Part shown: positions 7,608-15,521 of the stretch, in pieces | Numbering within the stretch: the stretch's first letter is position 1 | Layout: every line of letters begins with the position of its first letter | Origin: Candidatus Aminicenantota bacterium | GTDB lineage: Bacteria; Acidobacteriota; Aminicenantia; Aminicenantales; Aminicenantaceae | DNA: 24,504 nucleotides | NCBI GenBank assembly: GCA_030607635.1 | Contig: JAUWJP010000002.1 | Location: forward strand, 1-24,504 | Reading direction: 5' to 3' | The notes under the pieces: model-generated | Databases searched by the model: none | Told to the model about the DNA's origin: nothing | Seen by the model: the letters and a program-made list of their open reading frames with translations, nothing else | Made by a program: the position numbers and the translations under genes

Positions 7608-9722
7608 TCAGATTAGGGACACGGCACATTGAAGGTAATTCTGTATCAGGAAGAGAAGTTCAGTCGCCACCTTAAAAATACCCTTTCGAGACGGCTTCCT
7701 CTTGAGACTATTATTGGTTAGGTTGGAATCAATAAGCCAGATATTATCTGGATCGATCTGAGCATACTTGGCTTTTACCGGCTTTTCAAAAGTGAACTTT
7801 TTCCATCTTTCTTGTCCTCTCCAGTTTATTACTTCTTCTGAGCCATCTTCAAAAACGACTTTAAGTTTCATAACTGCATCGCCCTGCACCCGGGCTTCAC
7901 CAAACCGCCTGACTTTTACCTCTGTGATGTAAAACTTTTTGTCGTCGGATTTTTTATCTTCTTTCTCCATTTTTTTTATTCTCTTTGAAGTAATCTCTTC
8001 TTTTGTGCCATCGACATCAAAAACCCCACGAACATACTTTTTTTTCTCTTTAGATGCGACTGAAGATATTCCATAATCAAAGTTTAAAGTACCAAAAAAC
8101 AATTCTTCAAAAAACCAGCTCAGATCTTTTCCTGTTACTTCATTAACGACATCAATAAAATCCTGGGTCTGGGGATGCTTGTAGCGGAAACGCATCTGGA
8201 ATGTTCGCAGGATTCGCAGCATCATCTCTTCTCCAACCAATCCTTCCAGAGTGTATAAACAGGTTGAGGCGCGCATGTAGACATTTAATCCATAACTCCC
8301 TCTGTCATAAAATTTCCAGGAAACAGTCGTAATCGGATCAAGCTCCACAACATTTATTGCTGCAGCCCTCTCTAATTCATAGTTGTAATATTCAGGAAGA
8401 TTACAAAACCAGGAAAGAGGAATCCTTCGAAACGACATTGGCATGGCACCCGGTCCGTAAGCTTTAGCTGTAACTTTTCCTTCAGAATAAGTGTTGATCC
8501 CTTCATCAAGCCATGCTTCCTCGAATTCATTATTCGCACATAACCCGTACCAGTATCCGTGTCCGAATTCATGGATAATGACTCCTTCAGGAGAAAGCAC
8601 CTTTTTGCTTGTTAAGATACGTGTCCCGGCAGTGAAAAGGGTCGGATATTCCATTCCTCCGCTGCGAGTCCTGAAGGGAGGGTCAACCATGGTCACGGTT
8701 TCATAAGGATAAGGACCATACCAGAGCCCGTAATACTTTATGGCCATCCTCAAGGCTTTAAAATGGCGGTCGATCTGTGATTTATGTTCGGGCTCTATGA
8801 GAAGAATCATCTTGACATCAGGAAGTTTTACCTCATCCAACGGAAGCTGGAGCATACGGGCGACTTCCTCGTATTCTTCCAGGCTTACTTCTTCATCAGC
8901 GACAAAACCACGCTCGACTTTTATAAAATCAGGATCTGCTGTCCAGGCAAAATCATGAATATTGTCCTGGTAATAAGTATAAGTTACTGTCTTTTTCTCA
9001 TCATCAGGAACAGTTTTTATCTGCTTGCCTGAGGCTCCCACCACAAAATCTTCAGGCACGGTGATATGGACTGTGAACTCGGCAAAATCTGCATAAAATT
9101 CAGAGCTTAGATGATACTCATGACAGTTCCAGCCTTTTCGTTCTTCGTAGACGCCGGGCTTCGGGAACCACTGGGCGATAAAATAGGAATTCTGGTAATA
9201 GCTTGAGCGATGAATCGATCTTGGAATTTTTGACTCAAATTCAAGTTGAAGATGAACCTCCTCGCCTGGCTTCACGGGCTCAGGAAAAAGCACTCGCATG
9301 ACTGTCTGGTCGTCTGGATGGACAGGTTCGTCCTGGGTGATAAATTCCATAGTCGGCTTTAAATCCGGGCCATCAGCCAGCTTAATACTGGTGACATCTA
9401 CCCAACCCCATCTTCCTTCTTTTATCTTTATGCCAAACGCTCCAAAACTTTCTTCCTTTGATTCCTGAATCGTGGTGCTTTTCTCGTTTTTAAAAGCATT
9501 ATAGTAAAGATGAAACCACATATCCTGGACATCATCTCGAGTGTTATTGAGCCAGGTAATATTTTCTTTTCCGTAGAGCATTTTGTTTTGATCATCCAGC
9601 TCTATCCATATTTCATAGCGGACGTTGCTTATCCTTTCCTCGCCTGGCAGCACACCTGAGCCAATAAACGATAGAGTGAGTATGAAAAACAGGAATTTAA
9701 AGTATGATTTTTTCTTTTTCAC
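7608..9722 (-). CDS. M1-family zinc metallopeptidase, exported
   Basis: A 704-residue M1 (gluzincin) peptidase. The zinc site is complete: H384-E385-F-G-H388 and, 18 residues on, E407 within EEAWLDEG. The exopeptidase loop, GxMEN in classical aminopeptidases, reads G355-G-M-E-Y359, so the N-terminal-binding Glu is present. Residues 5-24 form a signal peptide, so the enzyme works outside the cytoplasm, presumably trimming peptides. After the catalytic domain (to about 560) comes a lysine-rich beta domain and a hydrophobic C-terminal helix (about 683-704, ATELLFLIQNYLQCAVSLI) that may bind membrane or the following membrane protein. Translation begins at GTG, chosen because a dense GGAGGAGGGAGG stretch precedes it and no in-frame ATG is nearby. 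The substrate is unknown. Confidence 0.93.
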   Translation of the reverse strand: MKKKKSYFKFLFFILTLSFIGSGVLPGEERISNVRYEIWIELDDQNKMLYGKENITWLNNTRDDVQDMWFHLYYNAFKNEKSTTIQESKEESFGAFGIKIKEGRWGWVDVTSIKLADGPDLKPTMEFITQDEPVHPDDQTVMRVLFPEPVKPGEEVHLQLEFESKIPRSIHRSSYYQNSYFIAQWFPKPGVYEERKGWNCHEYHLSSEFYADFAEFTVHITVPEDFVVGASGKQIKTVPDDEKKTVTYTYYQDNIHDFAWTADPDFIKVERGFVADEEVSLEEYEEVARMLQLPLDEVKLPDVKMILLIEPEHKSQIDRHFKALRMAIKYYGLWYGPYPYETVTMVDPPFRTRSGGMEYPTLFTAGTRILTSKKVLSPEGVIIHEFGHGYWYGLCANNEFEEAWLDEGINTYSEGKVTAKAYGPGAMPMSFRRIPLSWFCNLPEYYNYELERAAAINVVELDPITTVSWKFYDRGSYGLNVYMRASTCLYTLEGLVGEEMMLRILRTFQMRFRYKHPQTQDFIDVVNEVTGKDLSWFFEELFFGTLNFDYGISSVASKEKKKYVRGVFDVDGTKEEITSKRIKKMEKEDKKSDDKKFYITEVKVRRFGEARVQGDAVMKLKVVFEDGSEEVINWRGQERWKKFTFEKPVKAKYAQIDPDNIWLIDSNLTNNSLKRKPSRKGIFKVATELLFLIQNYLQCAVSLI

Positions 9723-9884
9723 TTCCTCCCTCCTCCTTTGTATTTATAATTAATCTGCTATCTCTTGACTTGTTTTTATTTTTTAATTTCAGTCCTTTCT
9801 TTCACTGCATTAGAATTCAATCTTCAAAACTAATTACGTAATAATTTTTAAAAAGTTCCCTAAAGACTATGCCACGATGAATGT

Positions 9885-10379
9885 TCACTTGAAACCTGAA
9901 AAAAACAGCTGCGCCAGGAGGCCAGCAATCGGGGGAAAGAAAAAGGTGCAGGCGAAGCGGGCAACTGTAAATTTCCAACCTAATATCCCGATTTCCATCG
10001 GCAAACGAGTAAGTGCCCATAATGACCAGGCTGTCACAAAAGCAACCATGGTTCCTACTCCAGCTCCAGCACGCAGGAATCCGGCAGCAACGGGTAAACT
10101 TACATAAGGGCCACCCGGAGTTATGCCCCCGGCAAGAGTCCCGATCAATATCCCGCGTATTCCAGACTCCTCCCCTATCCACTTGGATATGAGTTCACGG
10201 GGCAAAAGAGTCTGAATCATGCCGGCCATGATAAAGGCAAAAATCAATAAGGGAAGAATCTGCGCTGTTAGTTTGAGGGCAATATTTAGTCCGGCGATAT
10301 GCTGGCCCTGCCCTTTTGAATATCCGATGTAAAGGAGAATAATGGCAAAAACAGCCATGACTATTGTTGGGATTAGCAT
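9885..10379 (-). CDS. Half-size permease of ArsP/DUF318 (COG0701) type
   Basis: A 164-residue membrane protein. The frame opens 17 codons earlier (ATG at 10430), but that extension is a lysine/aspartate run, and AAAGGAGG stands just upstream of the ATG at 10379 (MLIPTIVMAV), which I take as the start. About five hydrophobic helices are visible. The segment GTLAGGITPGGPYVSLPVAAGFLRAGAG is the proline/glycine re-entrant motif of the COG0701 permeases, which include the organoarsenical exporter ArsP. Full ArsP proteins have two such halves in about 300-350 residues; this one has a single half, so it would have to work as a dimer. The substrate cannot be told: no ars, redox or mer gene is adjacent. 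It lies 86 bases downstream of the nuclease gene. Confidence 0.78.
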   Translation of the reverse strand: MLIPTIVMAVFAIILLYIGYSKGQGQHIAGLNIALKLTAQILPLLIFAFIMAGMIQTLLPRELISKWIGEESGIRGILIGTLAGGITPGGPYVSLPVAAGFLRAGAGVGTMVAFVTAWSLWALTRLPMEIGILGWKFTVARFACTFFFPPIAGLLAQLFFSGFK

Positions 10380-10465
10380 ATTCGAAGTCCTCCTTTTTTT
10401 ATCCATTTTTTTATCTTTATCTTTATCCATGTTAGATTGTATTAATCTGTTTTACTGATTGTTTC

Positions 10466-11680
10466 TTACCTTTTGTTCTTTAAATCCACCTTTTTTATAG
10501 TCTTTTTTCCGAGGAAGCCCTTTATTTTATCGATGAATTCTTGAGGCCAGCTTTTCAACATCCTGTTCAACATACTACTATTTACAGTTGATACATCAAC
10601 ATATTTATCACTCTCTATTAAAATATTTCGTAATCCCTCCCACTTCTCCGAATCTTCCTTTCGAGATGGCGCACCGAGTTCTTCTTTCACTGTCACTACC
10701 AGCTGCTTATCAGGCCCATCTATGACCCAGCTGTCTTCTCTCTCAGCAAATTCTATGGCAGCTTCTGCTATTTTTGCCTGTTCCTGCTCGATTTCTGCTA
10801 TTTTCGCTTTTAATTGCTTTTTTTCCTCTTCTAACTCTGAGTAGCTTGTTACTAATTTCACTCCGGAATCATTTCTGTATTTGTTCTCGTCCAGCTTTTC
10901 CATCTTCTTCGGATGCTTCCAGAGCGGGCAGATTTGCTGAAAATCACACCAATCACAGAGGACACTCTTCTGGGGAGGAAAATCCTCACAAGCTTCGATT
11001 GCCTTTATCTTATCTACAGCGATACCCTGTATTTCCATTAACTGTTCTTTTGTCCTCGAAGATTCGACCTGTTTATTGAAAAGAAGAAAATGCCAGATAA
11101 GTTTTGTCTTTTCAGCTTCCGGCCACCTGCTAAGCAGGGCAAGTTGATAAAGAGCTAGTTGAAAATCCTGATCCGCCTCCTCTTGAGTCATTAGTGTCGC
11201 AGAAGTCTTGTAATCATGGATTTCGAATATTTTTTCTTTATCGTTCCAGTCTAGACGGTCGAGTATTCCAGTGAACCTGTATTCATGGGAATCTTGCTTT
11301 AGTTTGCAATAAACAGACTCTTCTGTTTTCACAATTTTTGTCTGGTCGAAAGGCTTATACTCTTCATAATAATCCATCAAGCATTTTTTCCCTTTTTCAT
11401 AATAGTCTTCTGCAGAAAATTCTTTTTTCATAATTTTAATCGAGTCATTGTAGTCTTTTTTCCATAATTTATCATATTTATAAAGGAGCCATTTTTTAGG
11501 CTTAATTATTTTGTTTTTCACAAGATCATAAAACTCTTGCAAAGTCTCATGGACAATTATGCCCATGAATGCCTCTATGGTCTCAACTCTAAGACGCAAT
11601 CTATCAATGTATCTGTATTTATACTGTAATTTGCATTTTTCAAAGCTTCCTATTTTACTGAACGAATATGAACTGCTCAT
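10466..11680 (-). CDS. PD-(D/E)XK nuclease with 4Fe-4S cluster, RecB/Cas4-like
   Basis: A 404-residue RecB-family exonuclease. The nuclease core shows H44 in the VHETLQEFY helix, the GILDRLD motif (D141), EIHDYKTS (D156, K158) and the QLALYQLAL helix (Q174, Y178). Four cysteines that would hold a 4Fe-4S cluster are placed as in Cas4 and AddB: C16 near the N-terminus and C242, C245, C251 in LCDWCDFQQICPLW. These enzymes degrade DNA ends, usually 5'-3' on single strands. The last 140 residues form an extra domain: a coiled coil (SYSELEEEKKQLKAKIAEIEQEQAKI, about 275-305) and a short alpha/beta tail, not part of the minimal fold. There is no helicase or cas gene beside it, so its partner is unknown. 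The start follows GGAGGAG. Confidence 0.88.
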   Translation of the reverse strand: MSSSYSFSKIGSFEKCKLQYKYRYIDRLRLRVETIEAFMGIIVHETLQEFYDLVKNKIIKPKKWLLYKYDKLWKKDYNDSIKIMKKEFSAEDYYEKGKKCLMDYYEEYKPFDQTKIVKTEESVYCKLKQDSHEYRFTGILDRLDWNDKEKIFEIHDYKTSATLMTQEEADQDFQLALYQLALLSRWPEAEKTKLIWHFLLFNKQVESSRTKEQLMEIQGIAVDKIKAIEACEDFPPQKSVLCDWCDFQQICPLWKHPKKMEKLDENKYRNDSGVKLVTSYSELEEEKKQLKAKIAEIEQEQAKIAEAAIEFAEREDSWVIDGPDKQLVVTVKEELGAPSRKEDSEKWEGLRNILIESDKYVDVSTVNSSMLNRMLKSWPQEFIDKIKGFLGKKTIKKVDLKNKR

Positions 11681-11720
11681 CGGTATTTACTCCTCCTCTT
11701 TTCTGACTAAGACTCCTGAT

Positions 11721-11836
11721 TTAAGAGCTCTTAATGTTTTCTAAATATATTCCATCCTAACTAAAACATATTAAATATAACTCAGAGTTATAAATTTTTG
11801 AATTTATTACTAATTTTATAACCCACAGTTATAAAA
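11721..11836. promoter_or_regulatory. Cluster of three palindromes upstream of the nuclease gene
   Basis: TTAAGAGCTCTTAA (11721-11734) is a perfect 14-base palindrome. TATAACTCAGAGTTATA (11776-11792) is an 8-base perfect inverted repeat around a single A. TTTTATAAC-N5-GTTATAAAA (11814-11836) is a perfect 9-base inverted repeat. The last two share the half-site GTTATA and their centres are 41 bases apart, about four helical turns; a further GGTTATAAA half-site lies at 11874-11882. This pattern fits operators for a dimeric repressor. They sit 40-160 bases upstream of the nuclease start. No adjacent regulator gene is seen and the promoter itself is not clear. Confidence 0.5.
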
Positions 11837-11875
11837 ACGTCAAAAAGGTCACTAACTTACTCTGGACGCACTTGG

Positions 11876-11998
11876 TTATAAACACAGCAAACTATGCCTA
11901 AAAGAATATGAGATGGCTTCTTTCATCCCTTCAGACCAGTCTTCAATGCAGACAAAATATATTTCTTTGTATTCATCTGCCAGATCAATTACTTTCAT
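11876..11998 (-). pseudogene. 5' remnant of a GNAT-like acetyltransferase gene
   Basis: A 40-codon frame begins at an ATG preceded by GAAGGA and reads MKVIDLADEYKEIYFVCIED, then WSEGMKEA, before changing to unrelated sequence and stopping at TAA. The opening resembles the N-terminus of a group of GNAT N-acetyltransferases (in my recollection, a ...YFVCLEDWS-x-x-MKEA... pattern). The rest of the domain, including the acetyl-CoA loop, is absent, so it looks like a gene cut off after about 28 codons. The resemblance is from memory and the piece is short; it could instead be a small unrelated peptide gene. Confidence 0.35.
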
Positions 11999-12036
11999 TT
12001 TCTATCCTTCAATTAGATATTAGAGACGATCATTTT

Positions 12037-12062
12037 TTTTAATAATTATCAATTTGATATCA
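12037..12062. repeat. Copy 1 of an 18-base AT-rich repeat with GATATCA
   Basis: TTTTAATAATTATCAATT followed after one base by GATATCA. The same 18 bases, again followed by GATATCA (after four bases), occur at 17852-17880. Both copies lie on the upstream side of a minus-strand start codon. This copy also contains the 13-base palindrome TATCAATTTGATA. Confidence 0.5.
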
Positions 12063-12158
12063 TTCTATTTTAAGAACAACAATAATTTCAAGAGCTTCCC
12101 CTAATGCCTAATTATTATTTCGCCGCTGTATTCGATTCTTATCTAATCTTTACTCAAT

Positions 12159-12302
12159 CTAACGCAATTTCTTCAAATCTACTACAGAGGAAAGACCCAT
12201 CTTCTTTTCTTCATACTTTGATATTACTATTTCTTTAAGATATTTTATGAATTCAAATTGAAAAAGAGGTTCTTCGTCTTCAGATATAAATGGAAGGGAG
12301 AA
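12159..12302 (-). pseudogene. Possible 3' gene remnant behind the ABC ATPase gene
   Basis: Between two in-frame stops is a 47-codon open frame with protein-like composition: a charged start (SEDEEPLFQFEF), an amphipathic stretch (IKYLKEIVISKYEEKKM) and a basic end (GLSSVVDLKKLR). It has no ATG, GTG or TTG near its beginning and no ribosome-binding site. It starts 17 bases after the ABC ATPase stop. I do not recognise the family. It may be the C-terminal end of a lost gene, or chance. The rest of the 11681-12319 gap holds palindromes, the GNAT-like remnant and one repeat copy; nothing else was found. Confidence 0.22.
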
Positions 12303-12319
12303 CTAAAATCTAATAAAGT

Positions 12320-12991
12320 TCACTTCCCGTTGTTTTCGATTGTTCCATCTATCAGTTTTACAATCCTCTGGGCTCGTGCTGAAATATTTGGATTATGGGT
12401 TATGACAACAAGGGTATGTCCCTGCTTCCAGAGATTTTCAAAAATAGCCAGGATCTCATCCCCAGATTTGGTATCAAGGTTTCCTGTGGGCTCATCAGCT
12501 AAAATCAGGCTAGGATTGTTTGCCAAGGCCCGAGCTAAAGCCACTCTCTGCATCTCTCCTCCAGAAAGCTCACCTGGTTTATGGGTGGCCCTAGCTGCAA
12601 GTCCTACACTGTCTAAAAGTTCCAGAGCCATAGATTTTCTCTTTTTGGCTTTTACTCCCATGAATATCATTGGTATCTCAACATTCTCATAGGCAGTCGC
12701 ATAGGGCAGAAGGTTGAAATTTTGAAAGACAAAGCCAATCTTTTCGTTCCTGATTTCAGCTAATTGGTTATGGTTAAAATTCTCAACACTCTCTCCCCCA
12801 AAATAGTACTCTCCTGAACTTGGAACATCCAGACATCCTATGATGTTCATCAAAGTGGACTTACCAGAGCCCGAGGGCCCTATCAAACCAACGAATTCAT
12901 TTTCTTTTACTTCTAAGTCGATATTCTTTAAAGCCTCTACCTTACTAGCACCAGTTCCGTATATTTTATTGATTTTTTTCATCTTTATCAT
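12320..12991 (-). CDS. ABC transporter ATPase, MacB/LolD type
   Basis: A 223-residue nucleotide-binding protein of the MacB/LolD/FtsE class. Walker A is GPSGSGKS (38-45), Q-loop Q90 in GFVFQNFNLLPYATAYENVE, signature LSGGE (142-146), Walker B LILADE (162-167) and switch His H199 in VVITHN. NLLP and the EPTGNLD D-loop are typical of this class, which powers type VII 'mechanotransmission' exporters that drive periplasmic work instead of moving substrate through the membrane. The start follows AAGGAG. It is the last gene of a four-gene operon, 14 bases behind the second permease. Confidence 0.95.
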   Translation of the reverse strand: MIKMKKINKIYGTGASKVEALKNIDLEVKENEFVGLIGPSGSGKSTLMNIIGCLDVPSSGEYYFGGESVENFNHNQLAEIRNEKIGFVFQNFNLLPYATAYENVEIPMIFMGVKAKKRKSMALELLDSVGLAARATHKPGELSGGEMQRVALARALANNPSLILADEPTGNLDTKSGDEILAIFENLWKQGHTLVVITHNPNISARAQRIVKLIDGTIENNGK

Positions 12992-13005
12992 TTCTAATCT
13001 CCTTC

Positions 13006-14253
13006 TTATTCATACCTGAGGGCTTCCACAGGATTTGATGAGGCCGCTCTGCGGGCCGGAAATACACCTGCTAAAAAGCCAACTACTCCTAAAATTATGG
13101 CAGTCAAGAGCATTATTTTCAAAGACATAACTGGATGGGCCAGTATATCCGCGGCGTCGCCCTCTAAAGGCAGGACCTTAAATAATTCAACTACAATGAA
13201 TGAAAGCAGCAGCCCAGCTGTTCCTCCTATGATGGCAATAATAAGGGCCTCTGAAATAAATTGGAGAAGAACATGCCTCTTCTTTGCTCCCAACGCCATC
13301 TTAATCCCTATCTCCTTTGTCCTTCTTTTTCCAGAGACATACATGATATTGGCCACACCAACTCCAGCAACAACCAAGGTCAAGCCGCCGATTATACCCA
13401 TGAAGATTTCAATTCCTAAAAAAATATTTCTCATTATCTTTTCTTCTTCAATCATGTCCCAGAAATTAAGCGCTTGTTTATCGGTGGGATCGAACTTATA
13501 CTTTTGCGATAATAACTTATAGACATCATTTTTTACAATTTCGGACTGGGATATATCCTTTGGCTTATAGATCAACCGGTTCAAGTATTTATCTCCGTAA
13601 ATTGTCTGGAAAGTTGAGAAAGGAATGGCAGCCTTATCAACATCAGGGCCGCTGTACATACTGTTCTGCATTTTTTCCATCATGACTCCGATGACTAAAA
13701 ACGGAATACGGTTTATCAAAATCCTCTTCCCGACCGCTTCCTCTTCTCCAAAAAGTCTTTTCTTCAGTTCTGTACCCAGGAAGACAACTCTTTTCTTGTT
13801 TTTAATATCCAGGTCGTTTATGAATCGGCCGTTTCTCTGGGGAAAATAACCCCTCAAATCCTCGAAAGGAGGGTAAACTCCAATCACTCTTTCTGAAAGG
13901 CTCTTGCGCCCGTAGGTCATATTATTCCTGTACCGGTCATTCTCGGGGCTGATGAGTCCTATGCCTGAAATCCTTCTTTTAAGCAGCTCCACGTCATCCT
14001 CTTGGAGCCGGATTACCCGGCCTTTTCCCAGACCTTTGTATGGTTTCGATGTCTGGCCGCCATAGACAATACAAATTCCCTCTCCAAGGCCGTGCAAAGA
14101 TTTCATCATCTGCCTGTTCAGTCCTTCACCAAAGGAGAGTAGAACAACTATAGAAAAAGTCCCCCAGGCCAGTGCCACGATTGTAAGCGTGATTCTCTTT
14201 TCCTGCGTTTTTAATTCCCTGTAGAACAATCGAAAAAGATACAGGATTTTCAT
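13006..14253 (-). CDS. MacB/FtsX-type ABC permease (second of a pair)
   Basis: A 415-residue permease with one N-terminal membrane helix (about 21-42), a large periplasmic MacB_PCD domain (about 45-275, including GQTSKPYKGLGKGRVIRL and EEEAVGKRILINRIPFLVIGVM), then the FtsX domain with three helices: MGIIGGLTLVVAGVGVANIM, a stretch around IIAIIGGTAGLLLSFIVVEL, and IMLLTAIILGVVGFLAGVFP. KRRTKEIGIKMALGAKKRHV is the coupling segment to the ATPase, and the end FPARRAASSNPVEALRYE is the family terminus. It lies 9 bases behind its paralog, which it resembles over its whole length, so the exporter is probably a heterodimer. The substrate is unknown. Confidence 0.93.
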   Translation of the reverse strand: MKILYLFRLFYRELKTQEKRITLTIVALAWGTFSIVVLLSFGEGLNRQMMKSLHGLGEGICIVYGGQTSKPYKGLGKGRVIRLQEDDVELLKRRISGIGLISPENDRYRNNMTYGRKSLSERVIGVYPPFEDLRGYFPQRNGRFINDLDIKNKKRVVFLGTELKKRLFGEEEAVGKRILINRIPFLVIGVMMEKMQNSMYSGPDVDKAAIPFSTFQTIYGDKYLNRLIYKPKDISQSEIVKNDVYKLLSQKYKFDPTDKQALNFWDMIEEEKIMRNIFLGIEIFMGIIGGLTLVVAGVGVANIMYVSGKRRTKEIGIKMALGAKKRHVLLQFISEALIIAIIGGTAGLLLSFIVVELFKVLPLEGDAADILAHPVMSLKIMLLTAIILGVVGFLAGVFPARRAASSNPVEALRYE

Positions 14254-14262
14254 TTCTTTCCT

Positions 14263-15495
14263 CTATTGTCTAAGAGCATCGACCGGATGGAGGTTTGCAG
14301 CACGGCGGGCAGGACCAAGCCCCGAAATAAACCCGATCAATCCCAAAAGAGCAACAGTCACAAGCCCTACTCCAAAAGATAAAGTCGGCTTTCCGATATA
14401 TTCTTCAATACTTGTTGTAGGGAATGCAGAAATTATCCCGTAGGAAAATGCCAGTCCTATGGCTCCTCCCACCAGCGTGATTAGAAGAGTCTCAAACAAA
14501 AATTGGCCGAGGACGAATCTTTTCTTAGCTCCTAAGGCCATCTTAAGGCCGATCTCTTTTGTTCTCTCTTCAACGACCGCATTCATGATATTAGAAACTC
14601 CGATCCCTCCCACTATCAGAGTAAATGCCCCTACAATTCCCATGAATGTGTTAAAGCCAATCATGATGGCTTTTGTGGTTTTCTCATTTTCCATCGTATC
14701 CCAGACTAACAGAGCTTCTGTATCTTTAGGACTAAACCTGTATTTCTTGCCGAGGACTTGAAGGATTCTTTCCTGGATGAATTCATTCTGGAAAGGATCA
14801 TGGGCCTGGATAACCATGTTGTTGATATACTTGTAGCCAAAAAGAGAAGAAAAAGTTGTCGCAGAAATAAATGTCGTAAACTCGTCACGATTTCCGTAGG
14901 TTGAATTCTGAGTTTTTTCGATCAACACACCTACGACTTGAAAAGGAACGCTGTTGACAGAGATATATTTCCCTACAGCCGGCTCATCCTTAAAAAGCTC
15001 CTCTTTTATGCTAAAACCAATAAAAATCACTCGTCTTTTCTGCTCTATATCTATGCGGTTGATAAATCTGCCATTCCTTTCAGGAATGACATTTCTCATA
15101 TCTGAGTAGAAAGGATAAATGCCTCTAACAAGGGATGAATATGTGTTCTTTTTATACTTTAGCTTGACGTCCCACTTGGAGTATTCAGGACAGGAGTATT
15201 TGATTTGAAGGATTTCACGTTCCAGCAGAAAGGCATCTTCTTCTAAGAATCGAAGCGGCCGTCCCTTACCCAATCCTTCGTAAGCCATGCTTGTTCTTCC
15301 CGGCCAGAGAATTATAATCCCCTCTCCCAAACCATGCATATTCTTGTACAGCCGCTGCTCAAGGCCTACACCAAATCCCAGAAGAAGGACAACAGATATA
15401 GTCCCCCAGATGATTCCAAATATGGTCAGAAAAGTCCTCATTTTCTGCGAACGCATATCGCGCAGGAACTGGGGTAAAAACATGAACAATTTCAC
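14263..15495 (-). CDS. MacB/FtsX-type ABC permease (first of a pair)
   Basis: A 410-residue paralog of the next gene, with the same plan: one N-terminal helix (FLTIFGIIWGTISVVLLLGFG), a periplasmic MacB_PCD domain with GLGEGIIILWPGRTSMAYEGLGKGRPLRF, and three C-terminal FtsX helices with EERTKEIGLKMALGAKKRFV as coupling segment. It ends GPARRAANLHPVDALRQ. GTG at 15495 is chosen as start because AAGAGGA stands eight bases ahead; an ATG four codons on is the alternative. Both permeases share an unusual early N-terminal GLGEGI...GLGKGR layout, so the duplication is recent enough to see by eye. Spacing to the fusion protein gene is 26 bases. Confidence 0.93.
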   Translation of the reverse strand: MKLFMFLPQFLRDMRSQKMRTFLTIFGIIWGTISVVLLLGFGVGLEQRLYKNMHGLGEGIIILWPGRTSMAYEGLGKGRPLRFLEEDAFLLEREILQIKYSCPEYSKWDVKLKYKKNTYSSLVRGIYPFYSDMRNVIPERNGRFINRIDIEQKRRVIFIGFSIKEELFKDEPAVGKYISVNSVPFQVVGVLIEKTQNSTYGNRDEFTTFISATTFSSLFGYKYINNMVIQAHDPFQNEFIQERILQVLGKKYRFSPKDTEALLVWDTMENEKTTKAIMIGFNTFMGIVGAFTLIVGGIGVSNIMNAVVEERTKEIGLKMALGAKKRFVLGQFLFETLLITLVGGAIGLAFSYGIISAFPTTSIEEYIGKPTLSFGVGLVTVALLGLIGFISGLGPARRAANLHPVDALRQ

Positions 15496-15521
15496 GAGCT
15501 AAATCCTCTTTTTAAACCAGA

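Noticed and set aside
9817..10182. 121-residue minus-strand frame overlapping the permease
   Set aside because: Same-strand shadow frame; the other frame encodes the COG0701 signature and has a ribosome-binding site.
10380..10430. N-terminal extension of the permease from ATG 10430
   Set aside because: It encodes a Lys/Asp run and contains the ribosome-binding site of the better start at 10379.
12258..12692. 144-residue open frame on the plus strand
   Set aside because: It lies antisense to the ABC ATPase motifs and its translation has no family features or ribosome-binding site.
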